Origin: Jaltomata sinuosa
Lineage: Eukaryota; Streptophyta; Magnoliopsida; Solanales; Solanaceae
Length of the DNA stretch: 64,000 bases
NCBI GenBank assembly: GCA_003996215.1
Contig: QJPP01000055.1
Span: forward strand, 930,001-994,000
Reading direction: 5' to 3'
The notes under the pieces were generated by a model. It saw only the letters and a list, made by a program, of their open reading frames with translations, did no database searches and had not been told where the DNA came from. The position numbers and the translations under genes were made by a program. How positions within the stretch are numbered: position 1 is the first letter of the stretch; every line of letters starts with the position of its first letter. Positions 1 to 14,600 of the stretch are shown here, piece after piece.

Positions 1-706
1 CTTTAAGTCTTCTCTGCAATTGGCTGCTTTCACGTTGTATTTTATGCTGCTTGCTGTTCAGAGTTTTCTTGTTCTACTTATTTTTATCATAATTGAGGCA
101 ACTGGGAAGTGATCTGTGTCTTTGTTTCATTCCTGATTTTGACTGACTCCTTTCAGATTGGTCATGAGTCAGTATCTCTTGACTCGTGGTTTCTTATTCT
201 GTATGATATGAAGGATCCAAATTCTTTTACTCCTTAAGTACCTCCGTAGACAAAATTTCTTGTTTGTTTTTGTTCCTCCCCTGTATTATTTATGCATTAT
301 CCTTAAAAATAGTTTGGTAGATGTGAGATGTTTGAAGTTTCTTCATGCAACTTTCTGTTTCACTTCTCCTTTTCCTTATTATTTCAGGTCTATCCCATAT
401 TCCAACTGCTACCCGATAATAGTGTTTTGGTTGTTTATGAGTAAATGCTTCTGATGAGAATCAAGGATGATTTTTTATTAGAAAAAGGAGACTACAGATT
501 GGTTAGGAGTTCACACTGAATTTATATGTTGTATTCCCAACTCTCAAGCTGTACTTATGAGTCATGTTTGTGCCAGTTTAGTAGGATTACATTTTTCTGT
601 TTCTTGCTTCTTTCCAACTCTTTTTACCCGATTTGTGTTTAGGCTCATCTTCTCTATTATTTTGTAAATCAAGAAACATTTTCATCCCTCTTCTTTTGGA
701 TACTAG
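1..706 (+). other. Intron sequence of DEG7, no exon recognised
   Basis: T-rich sequence directly upstream of the first recognisable DEG7 exon. I see no stretch matching the protease domain that should precede it, so it is taken as intron. The acceptor is TACTAG at 701-706. Confidence 0.55.
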
Positions 707-3700
707 GTTGTCAGGTCACTCAAGTTCTTACAGGAAGGAGGATATCTTTCTACTAATACATGGGCAGCGGTCACTATTCCTCGTGGTACACTTCAGGTTG
801 GTTAGTTAATTTTCTTGCTGGAACTCGTTTCCTCCTATGAATGCCTCTAAAGGACTTGTATATCTTATAGGGGATCTTGTGTTTGGATAAAGTAATTATT
901 TCATTTATGGTGTTGGAAGATAGAGGAAAAGATTACCTGTCAAAGAAATATAGAGAGAAAGAGATTTGGTTCTCTATGAATGACACCAAATCATCTACTC
1001 TAAGAGGGACCTTCTGTTTGTATCAAAAATTCACCAAAAGCAAAAGACAAGCATCACTCATACAAATTGATTTTCCATCCTTTCAAATGCTCTTCTATTC
1101 CTCTCTCCAAAGTACCCACATTAGGGAAAAAAGAAGCTATGGTCCCATTCCCTGCATCTTCTCCTTGTAAACTATCTGTGCATCACGTCCTTAACTGTGT
1201 TATCGATATTGACCACTCTACTCCAAACAAGTTTATCTCCATTCACCAAAACCCGGTGCTACCTGATAATGAATCAGTAAGTAGTTCTTTTATTCGTGTT
1301 CCTGGAGTTTCAACGATAAAGGTAATACAGCGTGGGATGTGTGGTAGGTGTATGTTACGAGTTCAAAACCTAGCTGTTGAACCAAGTCTACTATCTAAGT
1401 GGAGAAGGATAGAGGAGCAGACCTAGTATCCTCAGTTTTGAAGATGAAACAATGATTTTTAGTCATAAAAAAGTGATTCATGCACCCGACGGTTGTCTGC
1501 TCCGTATGCCTCAGGGTATGCAACCTTAATGAAATCATCTTTTCATAATTCTCAAAGTTCTCAAAACGTCAAACAATGTTGACGAGACATCATTAGCATT
1601 TTCATGTGCAAACACCCCGTACAAACTTAATCCCTTGGGTTGTTGTCTACTCCGTATGCCCCAAGAATATTTTCTATTAAGTATTTTACTGTAATTATAT
1701 AATTTGTCGTTTTATAGTTAAGAATTTTGTGACTTCAAATGTTCTTATATAGATATATTATTTGTGTCTAGATAGTGAAATTATTTTCCTTCACATCTTT
1801 TATTGAACTTTATACAATTTCTAATTTAATTTTCTATAAGTTTTCACATGTTAATCTATTTTTAAATTTTATTTGTGTTGTTAAGAATATTAAACTTGAA
1901 CTTGTGCCTTTGGACTGACGCCACCCATGGTTGGTAATATGACCTCCTTGCACTTTGCCTTTTAAAATATTGGATCTATATTCACATTCGAGCATATGGT
2001 AATGCTTCAGATTGTTTTAACATGTTTCTCCTCAAACATGATGTAATGCCTTTGGGATGATTGAATATGGATGGATACTTGTGTTATTCTATGATAGAAG
2101 AGTATCTAAATTGTTGTAGGTGCTGTACTTTTGGTTTATGGCTTGTATATGGGCTTTGTCCCCTTTATTTATAAAATATTTTTACCTGATAAAAAAGAAA
2201 GAAGATTATCTGAATGACTTTATTATTGCAACAGCCGTGCTGCTATTTCTTCTTCAAGGGTTATCAAGTCTTGGTAGTTAATGTTTTTTATGTGTTAATC
2301 TGCTATTGTGCATATGGACACAGTTTTTTCTCCTGGCGAACTTTAATTTTACTCAGATGTTTTTAATATAGGTGACGTTTCTCCATAAAGGATTTGATGA
2401 GACACGCAGGCTTGGTGTTCAACGTGAGACGGAGCAGGTAGGGATTTAAGATTTTTGTTTCCAGACAGTAAATTACTAAATTAATGATTCGCTAATCCGT
2501 TGAAACTTGACTGGAATAGTTGGTGCGCAATTCAACCCCACCCACCGAAACTGGAATGCTTGTTGTCGATTCTGTGGTAGGTACACCATCCCAAGTGATA
2601 ATTCCATAAAAGTATATGCCTCTTTATCAAGATATATTCTTTTGCTGGGTTTATGGCAGGTTCCTGGTGGCCCAGCTCATAATCATTTAGAGCCCGGCGA
2701 TGTGCTTGTTCGCATGAATGGGGAGGTTAGTCTTTCTTTGATCTTGTTGGACATTTAAAATTGGCATTATACATAAACGTGCTCTTTAACCTGGCCTCAC
2801 CTGGCATCTATGCCCTCCAACTTTGAATGTGCACAAGTAGACACTTAAACTATCATAAAGTTGAACAAGTAGACACATGCGTCCTATATGGCAAATTGCG
2901 TGGCGTGCACATGTCGGACATGTCAAATCGCGTGAGATTTTCCATGTAGGACGTGTGTGTCTGCTTGCCCAACTTTATGATTGTTTAAGTACCTACTTGT
3001 GCACATCCAAAGTTGGAGGGCATAGATGCCAGCTGAGGCCAAGTTAAAGGGTACATTTATGTATTATACCTTTAAAATTTGATGGTTCTGCTATGCTCAT
3101 TCCAACATGCTTTCTAGATCATTTATAACTCTACTATTTTCAGCAACCTAATTAGAGATTTATCTTCTTATACCTCCAAACTGTATTCCCTCTCATTTTC
3201 CCATATGGCTGGCTGCATCCCACCAAATTCTACAGGCCCACCCACATGAATTCTCCCAGGCCAACCATTGAACTAGGTTGAATCAGAGACTTATTTGACT
3301 GAGTCATACACTAGCTCTATCTGTCCCCTCTGTTGTGTGGCATGTTGTGAGGGACACTTCTATTATCCCATTTGATTGCTCAGATCTTACATGAATACAA
3401 GAATAGTACATTGTCGGAAATTAATTTTGTCAGATGATTAGGAAAATTAATCATTTCACTGTTCATAGCTTCAAATTGAATCCTGGAAGCTTCATGCAGG
3501 TTGTTACCCAGTTCCTGAAGATGGAGACTTTGCTTGATGACAGTGCTGAGCAGAATATTGAGCTTCAAATTGAAAGGGGTGGCACTCCTTTGACAGTGGA
3601 CTTGTTGGTAAATATTGTACTTGCACGTACTGGAATATCTCTACTCTTTATTTCTTTTTAAAGTTTTCTTTCACTTGGAGATGGAGAAAAAATTGTCAGT

Positions 3701-5617
3701 TCTCTTCATCAGGCTAACCCTTCTTTTTTGGACCCTACCTTGATTTTTCAACCCACTAAAGTACCAACATTTGTTAACCAAAAAAAAAGTACCAACAGTT
3801 TTAGGCAATGCCGGTTTTAAGGTTGATATCAGTCAATTGTTTCCTAACTTAAAATACAACTTCCACGAAAGAACCACATTTGATGGTGGCTCTCTAGACA
3901 CATACACTTTTGTTACCTAGCAAAATTTGGTTGACATTACCCTGCTAAATCCTAAAAATCTATTTTAGGTTGTATTAGTTGCAAATAATTGGATACTTTT
4001 TTTAACCATTTCTCTTTTTGTTTTTCGTTCTTCTGACTGGGTTCCTTTCTATATTTTTTGAGCAAAGGGATGTGGTGATCGTTAATATACACAAACTAGA
4101 GGGTTTTAGGGGAATTAATTTGCCATTCTCTCTTGATTGTTGAGGTTTGTCTAGACATCACTGCGAATCCACTCTCAATTGTTCCTCCATTGCAAGTATG
4201 CCATTTGGACGAGTTGTTCGCAATATCTGGAGCATTCAACTTCTAAATATTCGGGTATCAGTAGGTAACAGGATAAGATTGTTTACGTACTATCTTAGTA
4301 CTTGTTTAATGCATTGAGACAAGTACTAAGAATTTTTCAAGATCATCATTTATTTCCAAACATTCAGAGTGTCTATTATTATAACTTCGCTTTAGTCTTC
4401 ATCTTGATGTGAAGAATCAGAAAGAAAAGAAAAGGGACAACACAAGTACTAAGAATTTTTCAAGATCATCAATTGTTTCCAAACATTCAGAGTGAATATT
4501 ATTATAGCTTTGCTTTAGTCTTCATCTTGATGTGAAGAATCAGAAAGAAAAGAATGGGACGACCTAGGAAATTGTCTGTAGATTCACAATCATTTTCTTC
4601 CCTTCCTTTTCTTGCAAATCAAATTTAGCTATTATCTAATCAAGGGATATTTTGCCTTCCTTTGGTTATCTTGGTTGTTTTGAAGCATCTTCTTCTATTA
4701 TCAAAATGAAATAGGAACAAATTACTGGACATTGTGGACTACACTTATTTTTCAGAATTTAACTAGATTTAATTAAGCAATCTAACTAACTTGTGGAGTA
4801 AAATTTTCTTGTGAGAGCAAAAAGAATAGGAGAGGCTAATGGATAAGGAGATAGAAAATATGACTAAATTCGGTGAGGTAATTTATGCATGCGATTGAAG
4901 AGGTCTTCTGGTCAGTCTCATAAGGGAGAAATCATCCCATTATAAGATTATGCATAATTAATATAGCGTCAGGCCTGCAACTAAACTATGTGATACTAAT
5001 TTAATTCTATCACTAATATGGAGTTTGGTTTATGGTATGGATTTTTGCATAACCAATGTAGTGTTTGATCTGTGGGATTAAAATACATTGCTAATATCCC
5101 GAATAACTTATGTAGAAATTATTTTGTTTATTATTTTAAGCGAAATAGAATGTGGAATAGAAATACGTGTGGTAGCAATAGAAATAGCAATATGTGGATA
5201 AGAATATCTAAAGGAAAAAATGCCTATAAAGTTGACAGTCCCTATGTAACCATTTCCGCAGTTTGAGATGAATGTGTAGACATACTAGGACAAATAGAAT
5301 TAGGAATGAAGATATTTGAGACAAGGTGAGAGTGGCCTCCACGGTGGACAAGATGAGGGAGGTGAGGCTGAGATGGTTCGGGCATGTGAAGAGGAGATGC
5401 ACTCGTGCACAGATGCCCAGTGAGGAAATGTCAGAGGCAACCTCTATGATGTGTCTGAGAAGAGGTAGCGGTGGGCCGAAGAAGTATTGAGGAGAGGTGA
5501 TTAGACAGGACCTGACACACCTGCTGCTTACCGAGGGCATGACTCTAAATAGGAGGATATGGATGTCGAGGATTAGGGTACATAGTTAGTAAGTAGTCGA
5601 GCATTGTCTAGTTTTCC

Positions 5618-5664
<47 letters not shown>

Positions 5665-8600
5665 CTCCTACTACATTATTCGTTGATTTTATTATTGCTC
5701 GTTGTTGCCTTTGTTCGGTTATCGTATTATTTGTTGTTGCTACTCTTCTTTTCCCTATTATACTGAACATGACTTCTTCACTACTATAGTTTCTTTTCTT
5801 ATTGATTTTGATATGCCAAGGGTCTATCGAAAATAGTCTTTCTACCTTCATAAGGTAGAGGTAAGATTGCGGACATACCACCCAATCTACAAAAGGTAAA
5901 GAATCTACAAAATATTATTCTCTACAAGCTCCACCCAATCATCTATACAAGGAACTTTCTGATTACACCAAAAGAAAATAAGAGAACGTAGACTATTCCT
6001 CAACAGAGAGAAATTCGGCTCTACTCCTTCAAAAACTCTCTTGTTTCTCTCTCTCCAAACTACCCACATTAATGCAAGTGGAACCACGTTCCAAGCTTGT
6101 CTTCTCTTCCTTCTCCCGCTCTTCCAATTGAACATCAATTCTTTCACGATTTTAGGCATTGCCCATGGGGTGCCAAACCACTTAAACATATCCCACAATA
6201 GCCTCATGGTTAGCCCAGAATATAGAAGAAGATGATCCACGTCCTCACTTGTCTTCTTACACATGTAACACCAACTGACAGAGGCAACCCTTCGCTTTCT
6301 AAGGTTTTCTCTAGTGGCTAACCAAGTGATAAAACACACCTTCCTCGGCAGACTTGGAATCCATATTGCATTGCATGGAAAAACAAGCTCCTCCCTAACC
6401 AAAAGTTTCTCATAAAAAGACTTTACAGAGAACACTCCATTATTTCCAATACCCCACCACCAAACATCGAGATTATCAATCGGATTGACTTGCCTATGAA
6501 ATAAGGCTAACAATTTTTGAAACTTTTTGTTTTGAAATTGGTAACTCTTTAAAACTTAGCCACATCCCAATCTTGAAATCCCCTTTAAATCTCAGATCCC
6601 AAAAGTTTTCTCCACCTTGTCTCCCCCTAATTTGCTGAATTGTGAAGTCTCTTTGGCAAGATATTTTGTACAAACTCTGCAATTCATCTTCAATGGTATG
6701 CCCCTAAAAAAGTACTCTACTCTTGTCCCCGACCTTGAATGAGATATTTTCCCAAAAATGATCCCATTCCTTCGTGATATTCCTCCACAAACCACACCCG
6801 CATATTGATATCTCTAGTTCTCCCCCTCCCCTCCGTAATCCCATATTTATCAACTATCACCCGCCTCCACAAAGCTTGAACCTCCACAACCATTTTCCCA
6901 ATAAAGTTTTGTTAAAAACCTTTAAATCTTTAATTCCCAAGCCTCCCTATTTCTTTGGAGACGTGACAGTCTCCCACCGCACCAAGTGAAACTTTCTTGC
7001 CCCATTCGCCATATCCCATAGGAAGTTTCTCTGAATTTTTTCCAACTTTTTAGTGACTGAAGTTGGAGCCTTAAATAGGGACATGTAGTAAGTGGGCATG
7101 CTCGATAATGTGCTCTTAATAAGCACTTCCTTCCCACCCTTGGACAAATATCTTTTCTGCCACCTTGCTAGTCTTTTCTCGACCCTATGAAGAATCGAAT
7201 TCACATCATATGATCCTTGTTCAAAGCACCTAATGGTACTCCAAGATAAGTAGTCGGAAGAGCCTTAACCCTACAATTCAAAATTTGAGCAAGTGATCCA
7301 ATGTCGTTCACCTCTCCAATAGGAATAATCTCACACTTCCTCAAAATAATTTTTAGTCCTGACACCACATGAAACCAAGCGAGAACTTGGCCCAAATAAT
7401 CCAGCTAGACTCAATTGCTCACAAAAACCGGGTATCATCCGCGAACAACAAGTGAGACACCGAAATTGCCACTGCTCCCCCAACCACAACTTCGAAACCT
7501 TAAGATAACCCCCCATGACAATTCTATCCATCATTCTGCTCAGAGCTTCCATCACTAGAATAAAAAGCATCGGTGAAAGAGGATTCCCTTGTCTTAAACC
7601 CCTCGAGCTCCCAAAAGAACTGCACGGGTACCATTCACCAACACAGAGATTTTCGCCGTAGAGATACAAAAATAGATCCATTTCCTCCATTTTCCCCAAA
7701 CCCCATCTGAAGCATGACGGAATCTAAGAATTTCCAGTTCACGTGGTCATATGCCTTTTCAAGATCAAGTTTGCACAACAGACCTGACACTCACTTGCTT
7801 TCTCCTTGAATCCAGTACTTCATTTACCAATATTGCTGCATGCAGAATCTGTCTGCCCTTCACAAAAGCTTTCTGTTAAGTGGAAACAGTCTCATCCAAA
7901 ACCTTCTTAAGTTCAATGGAAAGCACCTTGGTCCCACTAGACGAATAGGTCTATAGTCCTTCATGCTTATAGCTCCCTCCCGTTTAGAGATGATGACGAT
8001 GAACAAAGCATTCATACTTTTTTCGAATTCACCTTTATGTTGGAACTCAACAATCGTGTCCATCACATCAATGTTGACCGTATTCCAGCAATATTGAAAA
8101 AAAGCCAAAGTATCCAACTCCCCCACTTCGTTCATACGCTCCCTAATTTTCACCTCTACCCTCCCCCACACACCCTTATTCCACACCATTATGTTAGCTT
8201 TAAGCAATTTCAACTTGTTGGCAAGCCTAAAAGAAGGTCACCCTTCCACCTCATAACTACTCCACCCGCTAGCGACTTTATCCCCGAAATCAGCCACACT
8301 AAGCGTCTAAGCCACATATTCTCAAATCTAAAAGCAAATCTCATCCACCTCCCTTTTTTGCTATCCAACAAGATAGGTCAATGGTCCGATAACAGACGCG
8401 GGAGAGGAACCTGGATCACATTGGGTGTCTACTCCTCCCAAGAAGTAGGAGAACTAAAGTTAAGGCTAACAAATATCGTTTGAGATAGTAACTCAACCTG
8501 TGTGATTAAAGATCCGTGAAGTAATATGAGTAATAACAAGTCGATCTTGACACTGAAGTACTTAAAGATGAGTGCTTGACTGCTACTAATTGAAAGGATG

Positions 8601-11600
8601 AGTTATAATTCTTAATGAATACACATTTCTTATGGATTGTTTATTTAATGCAATATACATTTGATAAATTCACCTACATGAGACCGGAGTGGGCTGCTCC
8701 TATGAGATTTGTGCCAAGTCTCTTGAGCTCTCATGAATAACCAGACATGCGCATGACCTATACGAGCCAAACCGCACCAAACAACAAAATTGAAGGGTCA
8801 TGTTATAATTGAAAGTCTCTGACTTACATTAAGAGTTGTTGGTTCATAGAAAGTTATATTCACCAATAATTTTGTGAGTCAGTTTTTATAAGTTAGTTTA
8901 TAGTCCAAAAGACAACCAACGAAGTGCAAGACACCAAACTAAGTGCATTTGTACCATACAAATTCAGCAAAACAAGGGGGAAAATAGAACAAGAAATGTT
9001 ATTTACTTATGAGCAACACAAGTAGAGCTTGAGTCATGCAATGCATTTCGTAAGAAACTATTTAAGTTCTGTGAACGTTTTTAGGATTACCAAGCCTTAC
9101 TCTGTGGGGGGAGCAAGAACAACAAATTTTGAAGAACAAACCAACAAGTTATGAAAGAAAGTAGGTTTTTATAAAGGAGTGATGATTAGACTAGTGATTG
9201 GTATATGGTAATTGTAAAGAAATGGATCTTAGGCCTAACTCAACCCCGAAAGTTAGCTAGTGAGGGGAGGATTGCCCAAGTTCATATAAGGAGACAACAC
9301 ATCTCATTAACCACCGATGTGAGACTTTTTTATTCTTCAACATTTTTTTTGAAGATAAAACCAGATCTATCATTTCAAATTCAACGTCGTTTCAACAGAA
9401 CAAAACAGAGAAAAATCCTTACCCAGAATATAAAATTACCAATAAACAACAAAGCACTCAAAATCTATGTTTGGTGAAGAACCAACGATTTTTCCCAGTC
9501 TTGAATCACTCTTCAAACTTAGCCTTGGCCTCCTTAGTAGCTGTAACCTTCTTGTCGCGTGACTGAAGACAATCGATAGTAACAACTTCCTTCAGGTCAA
9601 CCATCTAAGGTGTAACGTGTAGGCATGATGTGGTTGTAATTGACAAGCTTGATGAAAGTCTTGACATGTGATTTCTTTGCCTTCTTTTTCGCGGAGTCCT
9701 TATGGATCACTTTCTTTGGGTACTTGGCTACGCCGGCGACCAAATAGTGGCCGTATGGCCTGTCATGTGTCCTATCGTCAAAGGCTCGAACAATCACCGC
9801 TTTCCTACCGACATAGCGGTCTTGGACAACCACTATGGCTTTGTATGGCTTCAGGAACTTCACCATATCTGCAGTTTTCTTGTTATGACTTGCGACTGAC
9901 TGATACCAAAGTGAATAGGGTTGAGATGTATGCATAGAAGTCAGCTGTAGTTGCAGCGAAGACTAGTAGCCCCGATGCCAAGATCCATTTCTTTACATGG
10001 TATCAGGGATCCCAATTTATGATTTACCGATGTTTGGCTCCCATATTAAATTGTCACGCACCAGATGTCCAGTCCTGCGCGTGAGGTGGGGTGTTAAGTC
10101 CCGCATCGGTGGGATGAGAAAATTATGGACTCCTTATATGAACTTGAGTAATCCTCCCCTCAAGAGCTAGATTTTGGGATTGAGTTAGGCCCAAGATATG
10201 GTAATAATGAAGTGGATAATTTTGACTAGTGTAAAATTTATGTCGAAGCTGAAATAACAAAAAAGAGACTTGTTTTTCTGAAAATAGAGAAACTGCATTG
10301 TTATCCTTGATATATTGACTTGGGAAATTTGAAGCAGATAATGACTAGAGGTGGTAAAAGATATTATGTTACTTTTGTTGATGATTTTTCCGGATTTACT
10401 AAGTTGTATTTAATTAGAAATAAAGATGATACCTTTAATGCCTTTATTTCTTATAAAACTGAGGTAAAAATCAACTTAGTAGAAATTAAATAGAATTAGA
10501 TTTGATAGATGTGAGAAAACTTATCTTCGAATGATTTTTGTGAACAAAAAAGAATTACTCATGAAGTAACTTTGCTTTATCCTCCCGAGTTTAATGGTGT
10601 AGCTGAAAGTTAAAATAAACACTTGATGGATCCTTAGATAAGTATAAAGCTCAATTAGTAGCAAAAGGATTTTCCCAAAAGTAAAATATTGATTATTTTG
10701 GTACATAGTACCGGTGACTAAAGTTTCTTCTATTTGAGTTTTGATTGCCTTATTCTCAATTTATAAGCTTTTTTCCCCCATCAAATGGATGCCAAAACAA
10801 CCTTTTTAAGTGGTGATTTAGAAGACGAGATTCATATGATTAAACTTGAGGGATGTATCTGTAAGAATCTAAGGAGATATCATGTCATATAAGTGAACTA
10901 TTAACATATAATTGTGATATGACGTAGGTGTCTTTATTTCCTAAACTCTCAATTAATGTTATACATTTCTTATGGGGCAATTATTCGGTCACTTTCAAGG
11001 ATGGAAATCTACATCATTTGGTTCTTTTCAACAGTTATCTCTTTTACCCTTTCAACATCTTAAAGTTGGATGAGTTTTCATGCATAGATGCAGCTTCATT
11101 GTTCCATGGAATTTAAGGGGGTACTTATTTTACCTGATAGATGATTGTAATGGCACTCAGCTTAATTTCTAACTCAACCTATTAATCAAAAGGAGAAAAA
11201 GATTTTTCTAACTTTAATTCTTTAAAAAAGATAGTAAAGGAGTTCGGTTACGAAAAAGGCTCCGAAACTACACTGTCTGGCTTAGAACGTTTTCTTCTTT
11301 TGCTTGTGTTTTATCATGTGCAATTGTGACTTCTTTTCTTGCTGCAACTTCAGGTTCAGGATTTGCACTCAATTACTCCTGACCACTTGTTGGAAGTTGG
11401 TGGTGCAGTGATACACTCCCTTTCTTATCAACAGGTTTGTGATATTCTGCAGTCTTCACTATTGCCTCCTCAGTCTTATGCATGTAATAAGATACATTCT
11501 TTACCAGTAGATTCCTGTTAGATGAGTTTAACTGCATTCTACTCGTTAGTCATTCCAATGTCGGATGAATTCTATCAAATGTGAGTCAGGGAATTGTTTT

Positions 11601-14600
11601 TGACTTGCTCGCAGAAATCAGCAGTCTGTTCTGGTTAATGCAAGATTTCCTCTAATCCTAATCAAATGTTACCTTCAAGTACTTTGATTTTGCTTGGTGA
11701 AATAAATTCATTCTTATTAATTTTGAATGGCAATGAGAACTTATGTTCAGCACATGAAAGTTATGTTGCACAGACTCTCCAAAATGTTGCCTCACCCGTG
11801 TTGGATCCTTAAAAGAGAACCACTTTTGGAGGATTCGACATGCACCCGTTGATATTTTTGAAGAGTTCGATTTTGCTTGGTGAAATAAATTCATTCTTAT
11901 TAATTTTGAATGGCAATGAGAACTTATGTTCAGCACATGAAAGTTATGTTGCACAGACTCTCCAAAATGTTGCCTCACCCGTGTTGGATCCTTAAAAGAG
12001 AACCACTTTTGGAGGATTCGACATGCACCCGTTGATATTTTTGAAGAGTTCGAGCAACATAGCCTGATAGTGGAATTTAGCTGTTGCATCCAGTCAACTG
12101 TAGAAGTTTTAGTGGTGCTAAATTGGAATCAATCAACCAGGGTGAGGAGTGATGTAGGCCCATTAGAAGCAAACCAAGTTCTAGGTATGTGGGTTTCATG
12201 TTTGGGGCTTAATCAAATGAGTATACAATGAGGAGCAACACATTGAGAAAACACAAGAAGTCCAGAATTTCTTGTACTCATACTTCTTTCGTAGTTTTAG
12301 TATGGACCTTGGGGAACTCCATGCCTTCTGAGTCCGCGATCTGATTTTCAAGAAGTTGTGCAGTCATCTTTTCATACCTTTACCGTGAAGCTTGGGAGTT
12401 CTCCATACCTTCTTCCTAGTTCGCAATCTGATTTTAGTGCATTTAAATCTTGCTCCCTGCTACTAATGTAATTTAGTATAGTTTTGAAGGAGGAGTGCAA
12501 TATTTTAGCAAGTACATTTCATTGTCTATTTTTCTGATGGGAGCAGTTTCAGCAAAACCTCCTGAGACAACTAACTCAATTAGGTGCCAGGTCACCTGTG
12601 CTAAGAAGTGGAACAAACATTCAACTTTTGTCTCACATGATGTATGAATAATATGATGAGGTCAAAAAATCATGTGGTGATGGGTGAAGTAGGAAATGAG
12701 CTTCTAATCCTTAGGTTCCTCCTGTTTATAACTTTCTTAGTCTTGCAACACTTCAGGAGCTTTCTGTGAGTTAATACCAAAATTACACGTCTGTTGGAAC
12801 TTTAGTTTAGTTATTTTGGTCCATCTTGAACTATCTTTGCTCACTGAATGGTTTCAGAAGGTTGTCAATGTCCAGCGAACTTGGATAGTTTAGTCAAGGA
12901 TTGCTTTTGTATTTCTCTTTGGAAGTGCTGAGACTTGTCAGGACTGGATTTCTGGCTTCCATCTTGAAGAAATAAACAAAATCATCCCTTGTAGCAGTTC
13001 TAATCATGTTGACATTTTATTTGAAGCGCAGGGTAGTTCTTTATATTTGACATGAAGATTCACCGTCTCTTTGGCACATTTAGTGGCTTGTTGATGTTTA
13101 TATTGATGTAGTTTTCTCATCTTCTGTTTGCAAATTGAAGCCCCCATTTTGCTCACTTGTTGTCTTCCTTCTTTGCAGGCTAGAAATTTTCGTTTTAACT
13201 GTGGTCTTGTCTATGTCGCTGAACCAGGGTTTGTGCATTTTTTTTTTTCCATATATTTAGATGATTGATCTGATGTAGTTTTGGCCTAAGTTCTCGTAAT
13301 GCATGATTTTTAAGTATAAATCTGTTGATACAATCTTTAGATACTGGCTTGTAAATCAAATTGTATTAATTGCGACTACTATTTGCAATTGTAGATACAT
13401 GCTATTTAGAGCAGGAGTTCCTCGCCACTCCATCATTAAAAAATTTGCAGGGGAAGGTATTTCAAGGCTTGAAGACTTAATTTCTGTTTTATCTAAGTTG
13501 TCTAGGGGTGCAAGAGTACCATTGGAGTATATAAACTACAAGGAACGTCATCAAAGAAAGGTATTTGCAACACTACTATCAAACTACCTGTCAAAAAAAA
13601 TTATTTCCGTCATTCATAGTTCCTGCTTTCTATTATCGTTCTTTTCTGTTTTGCGGATAAGCACAAATGCTGGTACTTGTTTGCTTTTTCAATTTGATCC
13701 TGGTGATTTGCGTAAACTTGGTCAACAAACTATGCCTCATTGTGGTTATGTAGTTGGGTATTACTACTGATGTGTCAGTATAGAAGGGCGCATTCTTCTT
13801 GATCATAAAGGTTAAAGGGAAGAAAAAGAAACATTATAGCGGATCTAACATTTGTTGTCATCAACAGTGTCAGGAATATTGGCAGGAAATCTCTGTAACT
13901 GCCTTGGTGTCACAAACTTACAATTCTGCCTAATTGGTTTCAGATTTTTTTAAATAAGGGCAAGAATATAATATATCCACCTGTTTGCAACTTTATGGGT
14001 TTGTCAACAATGATATCAATGATCAAATTCTTTTTATTGCATATAAACATAACGGTTGGCCACTTTACCATCGTCGTGGTTTTTCTTCCATTTTTAAATT
14101 GAATTTGATCATTGAATCTGGAAAAGGGATAAATTACTTGAGCTATGAAGATGTAGTTGCTAAAAATGTAGTGATTGGGAATGGGTGAATTACAGCATTC
14201 TGCAGGACACTGAGGCTACAGTGGCCAGTACAAAACAGCGCAGGGGTGGGAGATTAACTCTAGAAGAAACTCTAATGATTGTTGAGTAGGTGGTATATCA
14301 CTATTGCTACAGATGCTGGAAGTAGAACGTTCATGGATATTCCAGAAAAGTGAGCTGTTTACTGTCAACTCCTGCTTAAGAGCCTGATCTCCTCTGGTGG
14401 TGAATTGTCACTTTGTCCTTCAAGAAGATTTGGAGAAGCACAGTTTGTTTTTCCTGAACTTTGACTCATGAAGCCGCTCTCTCTGAAGATAATCTTGAAG
14501 GTGGGACATTATTATGCAATAGGTGGTCAAATGTCTGGGGCTGGAGCTGACAATGTCAACCACATATTTGTACAATGCCCATTGAGAAGACATCTGTGGC

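Noticed and set aside
877..1426. Two overlapping open frames in the first DEG7 intron
   Set aside because: No recognisable domain or start context, and they lie between two clear DEG7 exons. Treated as intron.
5208..5540. 110-codon open frame on the - strand
   Set aside because: It is the antisense shadow of the RTE LINE RT tail on the + strand.
8037..8483. 148-codon open frame on the + strand
   Set aside because: Antisense shadow of the L1 LINE linker region encoded on the - strand.
9668..9937. Open frames on the + strand across the eL27 copy
   Set aside because: They are antisense to the eL27 pseudogene and have no family resemblance.
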